This document shows, piece by piece, positions 42,946-52,765 of a DNA stretch of 64,000 bases. Numbering within the stretch: the stretch's first letter is position 1; each line of letters begins with the position of its first letter. A program made the position numbers and the translations under genes. The notes beneath the pieces were generated by a model. That model ran no database searches, was not told where the DNA came from, and was given only the letters and a program-made list of their open reading frames with translations. Source of the DNA: JBKBKN01 sp046294625 (GTDB lineage Bacteria; Bacteroidota; Bacteroidia; M30B66); the NCBI GenBank assembly GCA_046294625.1, contig JBKBKN010000011.1:1-64000 (forward strand). Reading direction: 5' to 3'.

Positions 42946-44600
42946 ATAAAAAATTATTGAAAGTTATCATAGTAGCCATGATAGTCTCGCTTTCGGGGCT
43001 AATTGTATTACAGGTATTCACCATCAGCAATGCCATCAAACTGGAAGAAAAAATGTTTGAGGCTTCGGTAAATCAGGCGATAAATCAGGTTGCCGAGATG
43101 ATTGAGAAACATGAAGTTGCGGTGAATGTGCGTGATAATTTTAATCTTTCCAGTCAAGGTAAAATGTTTTTTATGGGTATCGACTCGCTGGTAAGGAAGT
43201 CAGTCACTCAAAAAGACACGACCACATCCGGTTTGGTGTTTTGGAATGAAATAAGTCCGGGAGAATTGCAGGCCGAATTTAGGCAGATTAACAAAGATGG
43301 CGCAGTGGAGCTCATCGAAGAAACTCGTTTTGACTCTTCAGGTGAGGTAACTTATAAAAGAATTCGCTCTGCAAGCCGTCTTGCAGAACCGGGTAAAATG
43401 ATTTCTGATTTTGGGATTCATTTGGAGAAGAATGAACAAATCAATGATCCACGTTTTGAGCGCTTCTTAAAAAAGTCAGGATTGGTGAGTGATATTTTTC
43501 AGGAGCTGTTTAAAATCAATACCCAACGCAATGTAGAAGAACGTGTTCAACCTGAGATTATCGACTCTTTGCTTAAGGAGAAATTTGCCGAAGTGGGAAT
43601 TAAAACACCTTTCGAATTCGGAATTTATGATCTGATTAACAATAAGCTCTTTATCGATCATGAAAGCAAATATTCAAACGAATTGCTTACATCTCAGTTC
43701 AGAGTTCGTTTGTTCCCGCATGATATCTTTGTTCATCCGGATTATCTATTGGTTTATTTTCCGAAACAAAACACCTATATTTTCTCCAATCTCATCTTCA
43801 CCTTCCTGATTTCATCACTGTTTCTGCTGGTGATCATTCTTTCTTTCTATTACACCATCAACACTATTGTGAAACAGAAGAAGGTTTCGGAAATCAAAAA
43901 TGACTTCATCAATAATATGACCCATGAGTTGAAAACACCAATTTCAACCATTTCACTGGCTTGTGAGGCGATGGGGGATCCTGATATTAACCGGGCAGGA
44001 CGAATTATGGATAATTATATCAAAATGATTGCAGAAGAGAACAAGCGTTTAGGGCTATTGGTGGAGAATGTGCTACAGACAGCCATACTCGATAAGGGAG
44101 ATTTTAAACTCAAAACGGAACAAATCGATATACGCCAGGTTCTTGAAAAGGTCATCAAAAGCCTGAGCATGCATTTGGAAAGGAAAAAGGGCAAAGTTGA
44201 GCTTAATATCAATACCGATAAATTGATGGTGGAAGCTGACCCTGTTCATATTACGAATGTGATGTATAACTTAATGGACAATGCGATTAAGTATAGCAAG
44301 ACGGAGCCGATCATTACCATCACGGTATCTCAAACAGATAAAGGCTTGGGAATAGAAGTGGCTGATAATGGCATTGGGATTTCAAAAGATCAGCAAAAGC
44401 GAATTTTCGAAAAACTCTATCGCGTGCCAACCGGTAATGTGCATAATGTAAAGGGATTTGGATTAGGGTTGAGTTATGTGAAAGCGATTATAGATAAACA
44501 TTTTGGGCAGATCAGATTGGAAAGTGAGCTAGGCAAGGGAAGCAAATTTCTTATTGTTATTCCCTATTTTCACCGAAGCAATGTTTTGAAAACGGCATAA
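42939..44600 (+). CDS. Membrane sensor histidine kinase
   Basis: Two membrane segments (about 8-28 and 283-303) flank a 250-residue periplasmic sensor region. A HisKA domain follows with phospho-acceptor His329 in NNMTHELKTPISTISLACEAM. The ATP-binding domain has NVMYNLMDNAIKYS (N box), DNGIGIS, EKLYRVP and GFGLGLSYVKAI. There is no HAMP domain between membrane and HisKA, a frequent Bacteroidota design (as in RprX-type kinases). No response-regulator gene is adjacent, so its partner lies elsewhere. It overlaps rsmA by 7 bases and ends right before the shared terminator. The signal is unknown. Confidence 0.93.
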   Translation: MLNKKLLKVIIVAMIVSLSGLIVLQVFTISNAIKLEEKMFEASVNQAINQVAEMIEKHEVAVNVRDNFNLSSQGKMFFMGIDSLVRKSVTQKDTTTSGLVFWNEISPGELQAEFRQINKDGAVELIEETRFDSSGEVTYKRIRSASRLAEPGKMISDFGIHLEKNEQINDPRFERFLKKSGLVSDIFQELFKINTQRNVEERVQPEIIDSLLKEKFAEVGIKTPFEFGIYDLINNKLFIDHESKYSNELLTSQFRVRLFPHDIFVHPDYLLVYFPKQNTYIFSNLIFTFLISSLFLLVIILSFYYTINTIVKQKKVSEIKNDFINNMTHELKTPISTISLACEAMGDPDINRAGRIMDNYIKMIAEENKRLGLLVENVLQTAILDKGDFKLKTEQIDIRQVLEKVIKSLSMHLERKKGKVELNINTDKLMVEADPVHITNVMYNLMDNAIKYSKTEPIITITVSQTDKGLGIEVADNGIGISKDQQKRIFEKLYRVPTGNVHNVKGFGLGLSYVKAIIDKHFGQIRLESELGKGSKFLIVIPYFHRSNVLKTA

Positions 44601-44632
44601 AAAAAGCGCGGAAAAACTTTCCCGCGCTTTTT
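44601..44632. terminator. Bidirectional terminator, kinase and S46 peptidase
   Basis: AAAAAGCGCGG (44601-44611) pairs perfectly with CCGCGCTTTTT (44622-44632). It begins at the kinase stop codon and lies 25 bases beyond the stop of the convergent peptidase gene. Confidence 0.92.
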
Positions 44633-44656
44633 GTTTGAGTACTTTAGTTTATCGGA

Positions 44657-46840
44657 TTACCCCCTTTTCACTACTTTTCCTTTTTTCATCAGTTTCATTT
44701 CATCTACAAGGTGTCCTGCCCCTGCAAACTTATCGATGATAAACAATACATAGCGAATGTCTACCGAAATAGTTCGCTGGATGTTGGGTTCAAAGAAAAT
44801 GTCGCCACTCATGGCCTCCCAGTTGCCATCAAATGCGCAGCCAATTAGGTGACCGTTTCCGTTTATCAAGGGGCTACCGGAATTACCGCCTGTGATATCG
44901 TTGTTGGATATCACACAGGTAATCATCTCGCCATTTTCTCCATAAATGCCGTAATCCTTCGCATTGAAGAGGTCTTTTAATTTTTGTGGTACAATAAACT
45001 CATCATTAGTTGGGTCTTCTTTTTCCATCACTCCTTTGAGCGTGGTGGTTTCAAGATATTTAACACCATCTCTTGGGCTGTATTTTTTCACCTGACCATA
45101 AGTGAGACGCATCGTTGAATTGGCATTAGGTGCAAATTTTTTCTCTGGCATCATTTCTCTCAGTCCGGCCACAAAAGCTCTATTGCCTGCAGTAATTCTG
45201 TTTGTGATGCCATCTAATACCGGACGATGTTTGGTGGAAAAATTTGAAATGAAACTGTTCACCGTAGCAACCATTGGGTCAGCTTCGAGCACACCCAACT
45301 CTGGTGAAGCCATAAATTTATCGAATTTTTCCTTAGATGCTAAAAAGCTATTGGCATATAAAAAGTCAGCAAATTCTTCGAAATTATTGTTGTGTTTTTT
45401 AGCAATGCTATCGTAAATGGGCGGCAAGCCATCTGCAGGAAGGTTGTCGCGATACATTTTTAAACCAGCGATTAATAACTTGCGATCGGTTGGCTGATGA
45501 AAATCTTTAAAGAAATTTTCGCCTTGTTTTTTGAACTCTCCTGAATATTCTGCCACCATTGCCGGATCCATTCCACTCGACAAGATCTGCTTCATATTGC
45601 TCATGATGTAAGCAAAAAGCATGATGTCTGCACCTTGAAGGATGGCTTCGTTCAATAGTGTTCTCTGCAAAATGTGATTGCGGTATTCCTTATAAGCATC
45701 TTCTATTTGCTTAAGCGCTCCGCCATATTTGGCTTGACGTTCAGGGTTTTGTGCAGCCCACTGATTGAAGCGGCGCTCCAGTTCTTGTTTTTTGGCCACT
45801 ACATTGTTGTTTTTTAATTGCTCTGACTGTCCGATGAAATATTTCCAGTAGTTGGCTGTTTGGGCATATTTAGAAGCATACTTAATACGTACATCTTTGC
45901 TGGCATCCATTTGTTCGCGCATGATTTTCAATTTCTGGTCACGCACATTCACCACCATAGGATTGGTAATGTCCAGAGCTGCTTGCACGCCAAAAGAAGT
46001 TAGATAGCGGTCAGTTCTTCCAGGATAGCCCATCACCATGCTGAAATCATTTTGTTTCACACCATCTAAAGAAATGGGGAGAAAATGTTTTGGTTTGTAT
46101 GGCACATTAGCATCGGAGTAGGGCGCAGGTTCATTGTCGGCTCCGGCATATACTCTCAAGAGTGTGAAATCACCGGTGTGACGAGGCCACATCCAGTTGT
46201 CGGTGTCGCCACCAAATTTCCCTATTGATTCAGGTGGTGCGCCTACTAGACGCACATCAGTGTAGGTTTTGTAAACAAAGAGATAGTACTCATTGCCATC
46301 AAAAAACTCCTTCACCGAAGCATTGAGGTTGGTCCCTTCAGTTGCCTCGCGCGAAATGGCTGCAGATATTTCACGCACTTTAGCGCTACGTTGCGCTTCA
46401 GTCATATCGGCTGTAAGTGCTCCAAGCACACGCTGAGTTACATCCTCAATTCTTTGCAAAAAGGATGCAGTGAGCCCTTCACTGGGCAACTCTTTCGACT
46501 TGTTAGCTGCCCAAAAACCATCGCTTAGGTAGTCATTTTCTACACTGCTGTGGCTTTGAATAGCATCGTATCCGCAGTGGTGATTGGTGAGTAGGAGACC
46601 TTCTGCAGAAATTACTTCGGCAGTGCATGAACCACCACTCAGCATGACTATAGCATCTTTAAGACTAGATCGATTTACACTGTAAATTTCTTCGGCGCTA
46701 AGTTTTAGGCCCATTTTTTTCATGTCAGCATGATTGAGTCGCTTCACAAGCAGTGGCAACCACATACCTTCATCTGCCTTGATGTTGTTCAACAGCGTAG
46801 CGCTGATTACGAACAAGGCAATTAGTTTTTTCTTGAACAT
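44657..46840 (-). CDS. S46 dipeptidyl-peptidase, DPP7-like
   Basis: S46 peptidases remove dipeptides from the N-terminus of peptides in the periplasm. The 727-residue protein has a signal peptide (ending NNIKA), catalytic His88 in LLLTNHHCGYDAIQ, and Ser654 in ITGGNSGSPLIN; the aspartate is in the region near 220-230 (GGDTDNWMWPRHTGDF). At the position 18 residues past the serine (Gly672) it has glycine, as in DPP7, where DPP11 has arginine. This favours cleavage after hydrophobic rather than acidic second residues; it is family knowledge applied to one residue. The length is normal for the family. It converges with the histidine kinase and ends near a shared terminator. Confidence 0.94.
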   Translation of the reverse strand: MFKKKLIALFVISATLLNNIKADEGMWLPLLVKRLNHADMKKMGLKLSAEEIYSVNRSSLKDAIVMLSGGSCTAEVISAEGLLLTNHHCGYDAIQSHSSVENDYLSDGFWAANKSKELPSEGLTASFLQRIEDVTQRVLGALTADMTEAQRSAKVREISAAISREATEGTNLNASVKEFFDGNEYYLFVYKTYTDVRLVGAPPESIGKFGGDTDNWMWPRHTGDFTLLRVYAGADNEPAPYSDANVPYKPKHFLPISLDGVKQNDFSMVMGYPGRTDRYLTSFGVQAALDITNPMVVNVRDQKLKIMREQMDASKDVRIKYASKYAQTANYWKYFIGQSEQLKNNNVVAKKQELERRFNQWAAQNPERQAKYGGALKQIEDAYKEYRNHILQRTLLNEAILQGADIMLFAYIMSNMKQILSSGMDPAMVAEYSGEFKKQGENFFKDFHQPTDRKLLIAGLKMYRDNLPADGLPPIYDSIAKKHNNNFEEFADFLYANSFLASKEKFDKFMASPELGVLEADPMVATVNSFISNFSTKHRPVLDGITNRITAGNRAFVAGLREMMPEKKFAPNANSTMRLTYGQVKKYSPRDGVKYLETTTLKGVMEKEDPTNDEFIVPQKLKDLFNAKDYGIYGENGEMITCVISNNDITGGNSGSPLINGNGHLIGCAFDGNWEAMSGDIFFEPNIQRTISVDIRYVLFIIDKFAGAGHLVDEMKLMKKGKVVKRG

Positions 46841-47001
46841 AAATTAGTAATTAGTTGATTGTACAATTTTGAAGTTGCAAATAAAGGTACTTTTCGGGAG
46901 AAAATTTGCCTTCACATATGTAAAAAATAAAGCGAAAAATCCGGACTGTCAGTGAGGAACTGGCAGGCTGGATTTAATCTCGAATGTGTTGCTAAAGATG
47001 T

Positions 47002-47880
47002 TTATTTATCGATCGTTACAACCAGATATTTAGATGCTTTCCAGAAACGGTCCGGATTAGTTATGATGATGTTTTTCACATACTTTTTCTTATTGTCGTC
47101 TGTTTCCAGTTTGTAGGAATCGGGAGCGTGATTGGTGATGAGTCTTACATCTTTTCCATTGATTGGAATCACTTTTGTTTTGGTCACATCAATTGTGGTG
47201 AAGTAATCTTGATTGAAGTCATCTTTTACTACTTTACTTCTTCTAATGCCTAAGAAACCACCTTCTTTGTCGAGTACTTTGTTATTGCGCAATTCTTTGA
47301 AAGTGCCAACAGCATAAAATGCGGTATTGAGTTTTTCAGTTTGCTGAGCAATCACCTTTTCTTTCACCTGACCTTGCGTAGTCAAATCGGCAACTGTTCC
47401 GGTGAGCTCTTCGATTTGGAAATTAAGTTTGGTAAGTTGTTCTTTCAGCTGCGCAATTTCCACATCCTTTTCTTCGATTTGCTGACTCATTTTTGCGATG
47501 AGTTTTTCCAACTCAGAGATTTTGAAGTTAGAGTTCTTGAGCTTACTTTGCAAGTTGGCAATCTTCTTTTTGTTTTCTTCGAGCAGGTCGTTGATGAACA
47601 AAATGTCTTCATTAATTCTGTCTTTTACGTTCCCTTCAATTTCGCTGCTACCTTTTGCCGCCATAGTAATGGAAGACTGCTTTTGTTTCACTTCCGAAAG
47701 ATTGTCTTCAATCTCATTGAGTGCTTCCATGAAGGAGTTGATGGCAGAGTCGCGCGAAACGGTTTCGTTCAATAATTCTGCGTTTTTCTGACGCAAAAGT
47801 TCAATTTCGGCTTGTTGTTCTTTATTGGTGCATGCTGAAAGAATTAATACAGACAGCGATGCAATGATCAGTTTTTTCAT
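47002..47880 (-). CDS. Coiled-coil lipoprotein
   Basis: A lipoprotein signal, MKKLIIASLSVLILSAC, sets the lipidated Cys at 17. Residues 20-190 form a long coiled coil with heptad-like runs (EQQAEIELLRQKNAELL, ENKKKIANLQSKLKNSNFKISELEKLIAKMSQQIEEKDVEIAQLKEQL). The last 100 residues are a beta-rich end (FYAVGTFKELRNNKVLDKEGGFLGIRRSKVVKDDFNQDYFTTID), a pattern I recall from Bacteroidota Cbp1/tropomyosin-like lipoproteins. It would be anchored in the envelope. Function is unknown. Confidence 0.85.
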   Translation of the reverse strand: MKKLIIASLSVLILSACTNKEQQAEIELLRQKNAELLNETVSRDSAINSFMEALNEIEDNLSEVKQKQSSITMAAKGSSEIEGNVKDRINEDILFINDLLEENKKKIANLQSKLKNSNFKISELEKLIAKMSQQIEEKDVEIAQLKEQLTKLNFQIEELTGTVADLTTQGQVKEKVIAQQTEKLNTAFYAVGTFKELRNNKVLDKEGGFLGIRRSKVVKDDFNQDYFTTIDVTKTKVIPINGKDVRLITNHAPDSYKLETDDNKKKYVKNIIITNPDRFWKASKYLVVTIDK

Positions 47881-48073
47881 TTTGTGGTCTTTTAATGAGA
47901 TTTAAGCGATTGCTCTAAATAATTGTTAAACAGCACAAAATTAGCTTGTTTCAATATGGTTGAATAGCACTTGGCTTTCGATGCGACACAAACAATGAAC
48001 ATAAGAAATGCCCGACAATTAAGCATTTGTTAATAATCGGGCACTTCGATGTAAGATTATTCAAAAAAGTTAT

Positions 48074-50233
48074 TTAATCATTTTGCATGCTTTTGAGCAT
48101 ATCGAGCTGCTCTTTAATCTGGCTTATTTCGCGTTTTCCTCTTTCGATTTTAGTCTTGAATTCTTTGATTAAAGCATCTGCATTTTTACTTGCGCTAAAG
48201 AATCCAATATTGTTTTCCCACAACTGAACATCAGATTGAATTCTTTTCAGCTTTTCCATAAGGGTGGTTCGCTGCCCGCTTAGTTTTGATTTTCCGTCTT
48301 TATTTTTCGAAGCGTCTTCTATTTGCGCTCTGAACAGTTGACGTCTTTGTTCATCATTGCCCGCTCTTAATTTATTAAACTGTGCGTCTATTGCTTTTCG
48401 ATAAGCTTGTTGCACGGCATCCTTCTTTTTCATGGGCACATGGCCTATTTCCATCCATTCGTTTTGAAAAGCCTTCAAGGCTTCCAGATTAGCCGAATAG
48501 TCTTCTCCTGCTTCGAATCCGTTTATTCTTTCGATCAATGCTTCTTTCTTTGTTAGATTACTTTCATATTCTGCATCAGCATTTTCGAAATAGCGCTTTC
48601 TGTTTTCAAAGAATGCATCGCAGGCTGCCCGAAATCTTGCCCACAGTTTATCCGATTGTTTTTTCGAAACAGGTCCAACCTTTTTCCAGTCTTCCTGAAG
48701 CTTTTTTAGCCTTTCAGCTGTTTTTTTCCATTCTGTGCTTTCGCGTAGTGATTCTGCTTCGATACAGATATCATTTTTTTGCTTCAGATTATGCGACTGA
48801 ATCTGACGAAGATTTTTGTAAAACGACTCTTTAGCTTCATAAAATTTGTTTCTGATGCTTTTGAATTGTTCCCAAAGTTTATCATTGTCCGCCTTATTGG
48901 CAAATCCTGCGGACTTCCACTCATCCATGAGTGCAACAAACGCCTGACTTGCTTCCTGCCACTCAGCGTGGGACTTGAAATTTAGTTCATTGATGCTTTC
49001 TTCGGCTTTTTTGCAGATCTCAGTTTTTTTGTTGAAGGCTTCCTGAAATTTTTCTGCCTGTTTATCTAGATACTCTTTTCTGCGATCAAATAACTTATCG
49101 CCTGCAGACTTAAATCTTTCCCAAATCGTTTCATTTACTTCTTTGGCTACCTGTCCCACGTTGCGCCACTCTTCTTGAAGCACTTTGTAGGCGTCTAAAG
49201 ACACTTTGATAGACGGTTCGAGCAGCAGTTCTTCAGCTTTTTCGCAAAGGGCTGTTTTTAATTCAAGATTACGTTTTAAATCCAGCTCTCTTAATTCTTT
49301 GTAAATATTAATGCGATCGTTAAAAACACCGGTATAATGATGATAGGTTTTGTAGAGCTCATCAGAATAGGATTGTGGTACCTGACCTATTTTTCTCCAC
49401 TCATCACGAAGCGCATTGAATTCATTGTAAGCCTGATTAATGTTGAGATTTTTATCAAGCAATATTTTGAGTGATTCTATTATTTCAAGCTTAAGCTTTA
49501 GGTTTTTGCTTTGCTCAGCTTCTTTTTGTTTTCTAAAATCGTTGAGTTTGGTTCTGAATTTATCAAGAATCGCATAGAATTCATGGTCTGTACTGTCTTG
49601 CTCATATCTGAATTCGTCACCTTCTTCGGCACCTTCTTCAAACTTGCTTCTCAGCTCATTGATATGTTCTTTTTTAACTTGCTCGTAAGCTTCACGAATG
49701 TCTCGAACACGTTGTTTAGCTTTTTCGGGGTCTTCTTCTTGCGTTAAAGTCGCCAAATGTGCCAGCAACTCCGCACGATTCAATTCCGAATAGGCTATTT
49801 TTTCATGCAAAGATTCATCTTCGGACTCTTGCTGTTCGTGTCCTTTGTCTTCTTCCTGACTAGATGAAGTGGAGTCAGCAGACCCTTCTGTGACAAGATC
49901 AGATTGGTTTTCAATAGTCGAAACCGTTTCTATATTTTCCGAGATAGCATTCAATTGCTCGGTAGTATTTATCGGAGAAATTTCCGCTTCTATTAAACTG
50001 TTTTCAGCTGTTTGCTCGTTTTCAGAAATTACTCGGTTTATGGTTGTTTCAGCAGTCTCAGGATTTGGGAATTGAGTTTCTGTTTTTGTTTCCCAATCAG
50101 CAGATATATTGGCTTCTGTAGCCGGTTCAGTTTCTGCGTTTGCCTGGTTTAATCCATCAGTTTGGTTTGCTGCGGTCGTAGGGGTGTCCGGAAGTTTCTG
50201 TTCTTCTTCGTGCGATGATGTGTTGCTTTGCAT
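48074..50233 (-). CDS. DUF349-repeat protein
   Basis: The 719-residue protein has an acidic, low-complexity first 150 residues (rich in Thr, Glu, Ala, Asn and Ser), then repeating helical units of about 75 residues. Each is marked by a W...VG-P or W...AG motif followed by LW-RF---CDAFF or similar: DEWRKIGQVPQSYSDELYKTYHH, EEWRNVGQVAKEVNETIWERFKSAGD, DEWKSAGFANKADNDKLWEQFKS, EDWKKVGPVSKKQSDKLWARFRAACDAFFENRKRYF, NEWMEIGHVPMKKKDAVQQAYRK. DUF349 proteins are common in Bacteroidota; the role is not known. It has its own promoter element and is transcribed alone. Confidence 0.88.
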   Translation of the reverse strand: MQSNTSSHEEEQKLPDTPTTAANQTDGLNQANAETEPATEANISADWETKTETQFPNPETAETTINRVISENEQTAENSLIEAEISPINTTEQLNAISENIETVSTIENQSDLVTEGSADSTSSSQEEDKGHEQQESEDESLHEKIAYSELNRAELLAHLATLTQEEDPEKAKQRVRDIREAYEQVKKEHINELRSKFEEGAEEGDEFRYEQDSTDHEFYAILDKFRTKLNDFRKQKEAEQSKNLKLKLEIIESLKILLDKNLNINQAYNEFNALRDEWRKIGQVPQSYSDELYKTYHHYTGVFNDRINIYKELRELDLKRNLELKTALCEKAEELLLEPSIKVSLDAYKVLQEEWRNVGQVAKEVNETIWERFKSAGDKLFDRRKEYLDKQAEKFQEAFNKKTEICKKAEESINELNFKSHAEWQEASQAFVALMDEWKSAGFANKADNDKLWEQFKSIRNKFYEAKESFYKNLRQIQSHNLKQKNDICIEAESLRESTEWKKTAERLKKLQEDWKKVGPVSKKQSDKLWARFRAACDAFFENRKRYFENADAEYESNLTKKEALIERINGFEAGEDYSANLEALKAFQNEWMEIGHVPMKKKDAVQQAYRKAIDAQFNKLRAGNDEQRRQLFRAQIEDASKNKDGKSKLSGQRTTLMEKLKRIQSDVQLWENNIGFFSASKNADALIKEFKTKIERGKREISQIKEQLDMLKSMQND

Positions 50234-50284
50234 AATCGTTGATTTAAAGCGCTTTTGGTGCAGTTAAGTAAAAAATTAGGATTG

Positions 50285-50292
50285 CAAAGGTA
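50285..50292 (-). promoter_or_regulatory. Promoter -7 element of the DUF349 gene
   Basis: TACCTTTG on the minus strand (forward CAAAGGTA) ends about 51 bases before the start codon. No clear TTG is seen at the -33 position. Confidence 0.55.
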
Positions 50293-50447
50293 TCAATAAT
50301 GCGTTTACACCTATTGGCATGTTTTTAAGCTTTGATTAATTTTATTTCACTGTCAACTATGCGTGTAAAAATATTGTCACCGAAAATCCGTTAAGCCTTC
50401 ATATTTTTACACGTTTCAATTCAAGTTTCGGCTTTTAGATTTTTAGC

Positions 50448-52760
50448 ATGACATTTCGATACGTTTTATTGGTTCTCATTGGTTTTTTTTCCAACGCCAT
50501 CATGGCACAAGTGCCAATTGGGATAGGCCAGTGGAGAGATCATTTAAGTTATTATCACGGGACGTCTGTAACACAAGCAGGAGATAAATTTTATTGTGTA
50601 TCAGAAGGTGGGCTTTTCTTTTTTGACAAACAAAACGATGCACTTGAACGCGAATCTAAAATTTCTGGATTGAGCGATTTTGGCATTAAAAGGGTGCGTT
50701 ATCATAAACCCACCAAAACCCTTGTAATTGCCTATCAGGATGCCAATATTGACCTGATCAAGGGTAATAGCATCATCAATATGGCCGATATTAAGCGGTC
50801 TATTACCATCCAGGGCAGTAAAACCATTAACAATATCAGATTCATTGGCGATTTTGCCTATCTGTGCTGCAATTTCGGAATCGTAGAAGTGGATCTTCGA
50901 CGCGCCATCATTAGAAATACTTTCTTTTTGGTAAGTGGGGGCAATGCCAATGTATTTGATGTGGCGTTCGATGGGACTAACATCTATGCTGCAACCGATC
51001 AGGGTGTATTCAGAGCAGATTACAACAATCCTTTTCTCAATTTTTTCATTTCCTGGCAGCGAATGGAAGAATTTACAGCTCAACCCTACAGTGCAATCTA
51101 TTTCTATGAAAATGGTCTCTATGCAAATAGAAGAGTAGAGAATATCTTCGGGGCTGATACACTTTATGTGCTGCGCGATGGTGTGCGAACGGTTTTTGAT
51201 CAGGACAATGTATTTCACTCTATTGAAGGCGGACATGGGAAATTGTTGATTTCTGCAGAGAGTTTTGTAATCATTTACAATGCTGCGAACAACTCCCGCG
51301 ATTTTATCTTTAGCTACGATGGCAATGCAGCCATACCGCGTAATGCTGTTTTTCAGGATGATGATCCCGATTATGTCTGGATAGCAGACTTCAAGTTTGG
51401 TTTGGTAAGAACTTTCAGACTCTTCACCAGTGTGCCATTTACGCCCGATGGTCCTTATTACAATGATGCTTTTCACATCAATGTGGAGAAGGATAAGATC
51501 TTGGTAAGTGCCGGACGATACGATGAAGCTCTTTCACCGGCATTCAACCAAAATGGTTACTATGTTTTTGAAAACAATCGCTGGCGGAGTAAGAGCTTTC
51601 CTAATCCCGCAAATCCGGCCATTAACTTTACAGATATTGTCTTTGGCGTAGTGAATCCGGCTGATGCAACAGAAGTGTATTTGTCGAGTTGGGAGAATGG
51701 ATTGATTGAAGTGCGCAATAATGAGTTTGTCGGTCTTTACAATGAAACCAATAGCGCGCTATTACCTATTCCGCAAACCACCCAGGTGCGGGTAGGAGGA
51801 ATGGCATATGATCAGGACGGAAACCTTTGGATGACCAACTCTTCGTCGCCAACACCTCTGGTGGTAAAAAAGAAGGACGGTACCTGGCAGTCGTATGCGC
51901 TAGGTCCCGGCATTAATAACCAAAAGCTCAGGGGACTAACCATTGATCGCAGTGGCTTGATATGGATCATTATCGACAATGGAGGAATCGCCTTGGTGAA
52001 GATTGAAGATTTTGAACTTCAGCGTTTCAGACGTCTGACCAATCTGGCGGGTAATGGGAATTTGCCCAGCAACACCGTAAATACTATTGTGCAGGATCTT
52101 GATGGATTCGTTTGGGTAGGAACATCTTCGGGAGTAGCAGTTTTTTATTCACCCAACAGCATTTTGGACGACAATGCTGGGTTTAACACAGATGCTCAAT
52201 TGATCATTGTAAATCAAGGTGGATTCAATCAGTTTCTGCTGCAAGCCGAAGAAGTGACCACCGCCGCAGTGGATGGAGCCAATCGCAAATGGTTTGGCAC
52301 AAGCAATGGCGGTCTATTTTTGATTTCTTCCGATGGCACCCAAACAGTGAGTCATTTCACAGCAGAAAATTCACCACTTTTTTCCAATACGATATTATCC
52401 TTAGGCTTAAATCAAGTGACCGGTGAATTATTTGTTGGCACAGACAAAGGAATTCTATCTTATCGTGGAACGGCCACTACCAATGGAAACCGCTTCGATA
52501 ATGTGTATGCATTTCCAAATCCGGTTCAAAAGGATTACAACGGACCGATTACCATTCGCGGGTTGTATGACAATAGTGATGTAAAAATCACCGATGTGAG
52601 CGGAAATGTGGTATTTAGCACTCGAGCCACAGGAGGGCAGGCTGTGTGGAATGGAAACCGCACTTCAGGAGGCCGCGCTGCTACTGGAGTTTATTTAGTA
52701 TTTGGAACGAATGCCGATGGCAGTCAATCTGTGGTTACCAAAATTCTTCTGTTAAATTAA
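50448..52760 (+). CDS. porZ: PorZ-like T9SS beta-propeller protein
   Basis: PorZ is the T9SS component that delivers the anionic lipopolysaccharide (or its equivalent) for attachment of cargo, as a surface protein of three propeller-type regions and a sorting domain. The 770-residue protein has a signal peptide (ending SNAIMAQ), then IGQWRDHLSYYHGTSVTQAGDKFYCVSEGGLFFFDKQNDALERESKISGLSD in outline, the typical PorZ first propeller. Further blades contain LWMTNSSS, IWIIIDNGG, FVWVGTSSG and KWFGTSNGG. The last 80 residues are a type A sorting domain (YAFPNPVQKDYNGPITIRGL ... SVVTKILLLN). It stands 5 bases before recO, the usual partner in this phylum. Confidence 0.85.
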   Translation: MTFRYVLLVLIGFFSNAIMAQVPIGIGQWRDHLSYYHGTSVTQAGDKFYCVSEGGLFFFDKQNDALERESKISGLSDFGIKRVRYHKPTKTLVIAYQDANIDLIKGNSIINMADIKRSITIQGSKTINNIRFIGDFAYLCCNFGIVEVDLRRAIIRNTFFLVSGGNANVFDVAFDGTNIYAATDQGVFRADYNNPFLNFFISWQRMEEFTAQPYSAIYFYENGLYANRRVENIFGADTLYVLRDGVRTVFDQDNVFHSIEGGHGKLLISAESFVIIYNAANNSRDFIFSYDGNAAIPRNAVFQDDDPDYVWIADFKFGLVRTFRLFTSVPFTPDGPYYNDAFHINVEKDKILVSAGRYDEALSPAFNQNGYYVFENNRWRSKSFPNPANPAINFTDIVFGVVNPADATEVYLSSWENGLIEVRNNEFVGLYNETNSALLPIPQTTQVRVGGMAYDQDGNLWMTNSSSPTPLVVKKKDGTWQSYALGPGINNQKLRGLTIDRSGLIWIIIDNGGIALVKIEDFELQRFRRLTNLAGNGNLPSNTVNTIVQDLDGFVWVGTSSGVAVFYSPNSILDDNAGFNTDAQLIIVNQGGFNQFLLQAEEVTTAAVDGANRKWFGTSNGGLFLISSDGTQTVSHFTAENSPLFSNTILSLGLNQVTGELFVGTDKGILSYRGTATTNGNRFDNVYAFPNPVQKDYNGPITIRGLYDNSDVKITDVSGNVVFSTRATGGQAVWNGNRTSGGRAATGVYLVFGTNADGSQSVVTKILLLN

Positions 52761-52765
52761 GTCGA

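Noticed and set aside
50601..51476. Long minus-strand open frame of 291 codons
   Set aside because: It lies wholly opposite porZ, has no recognisable domain or promoter, and its composition is that of an antisense shadow.
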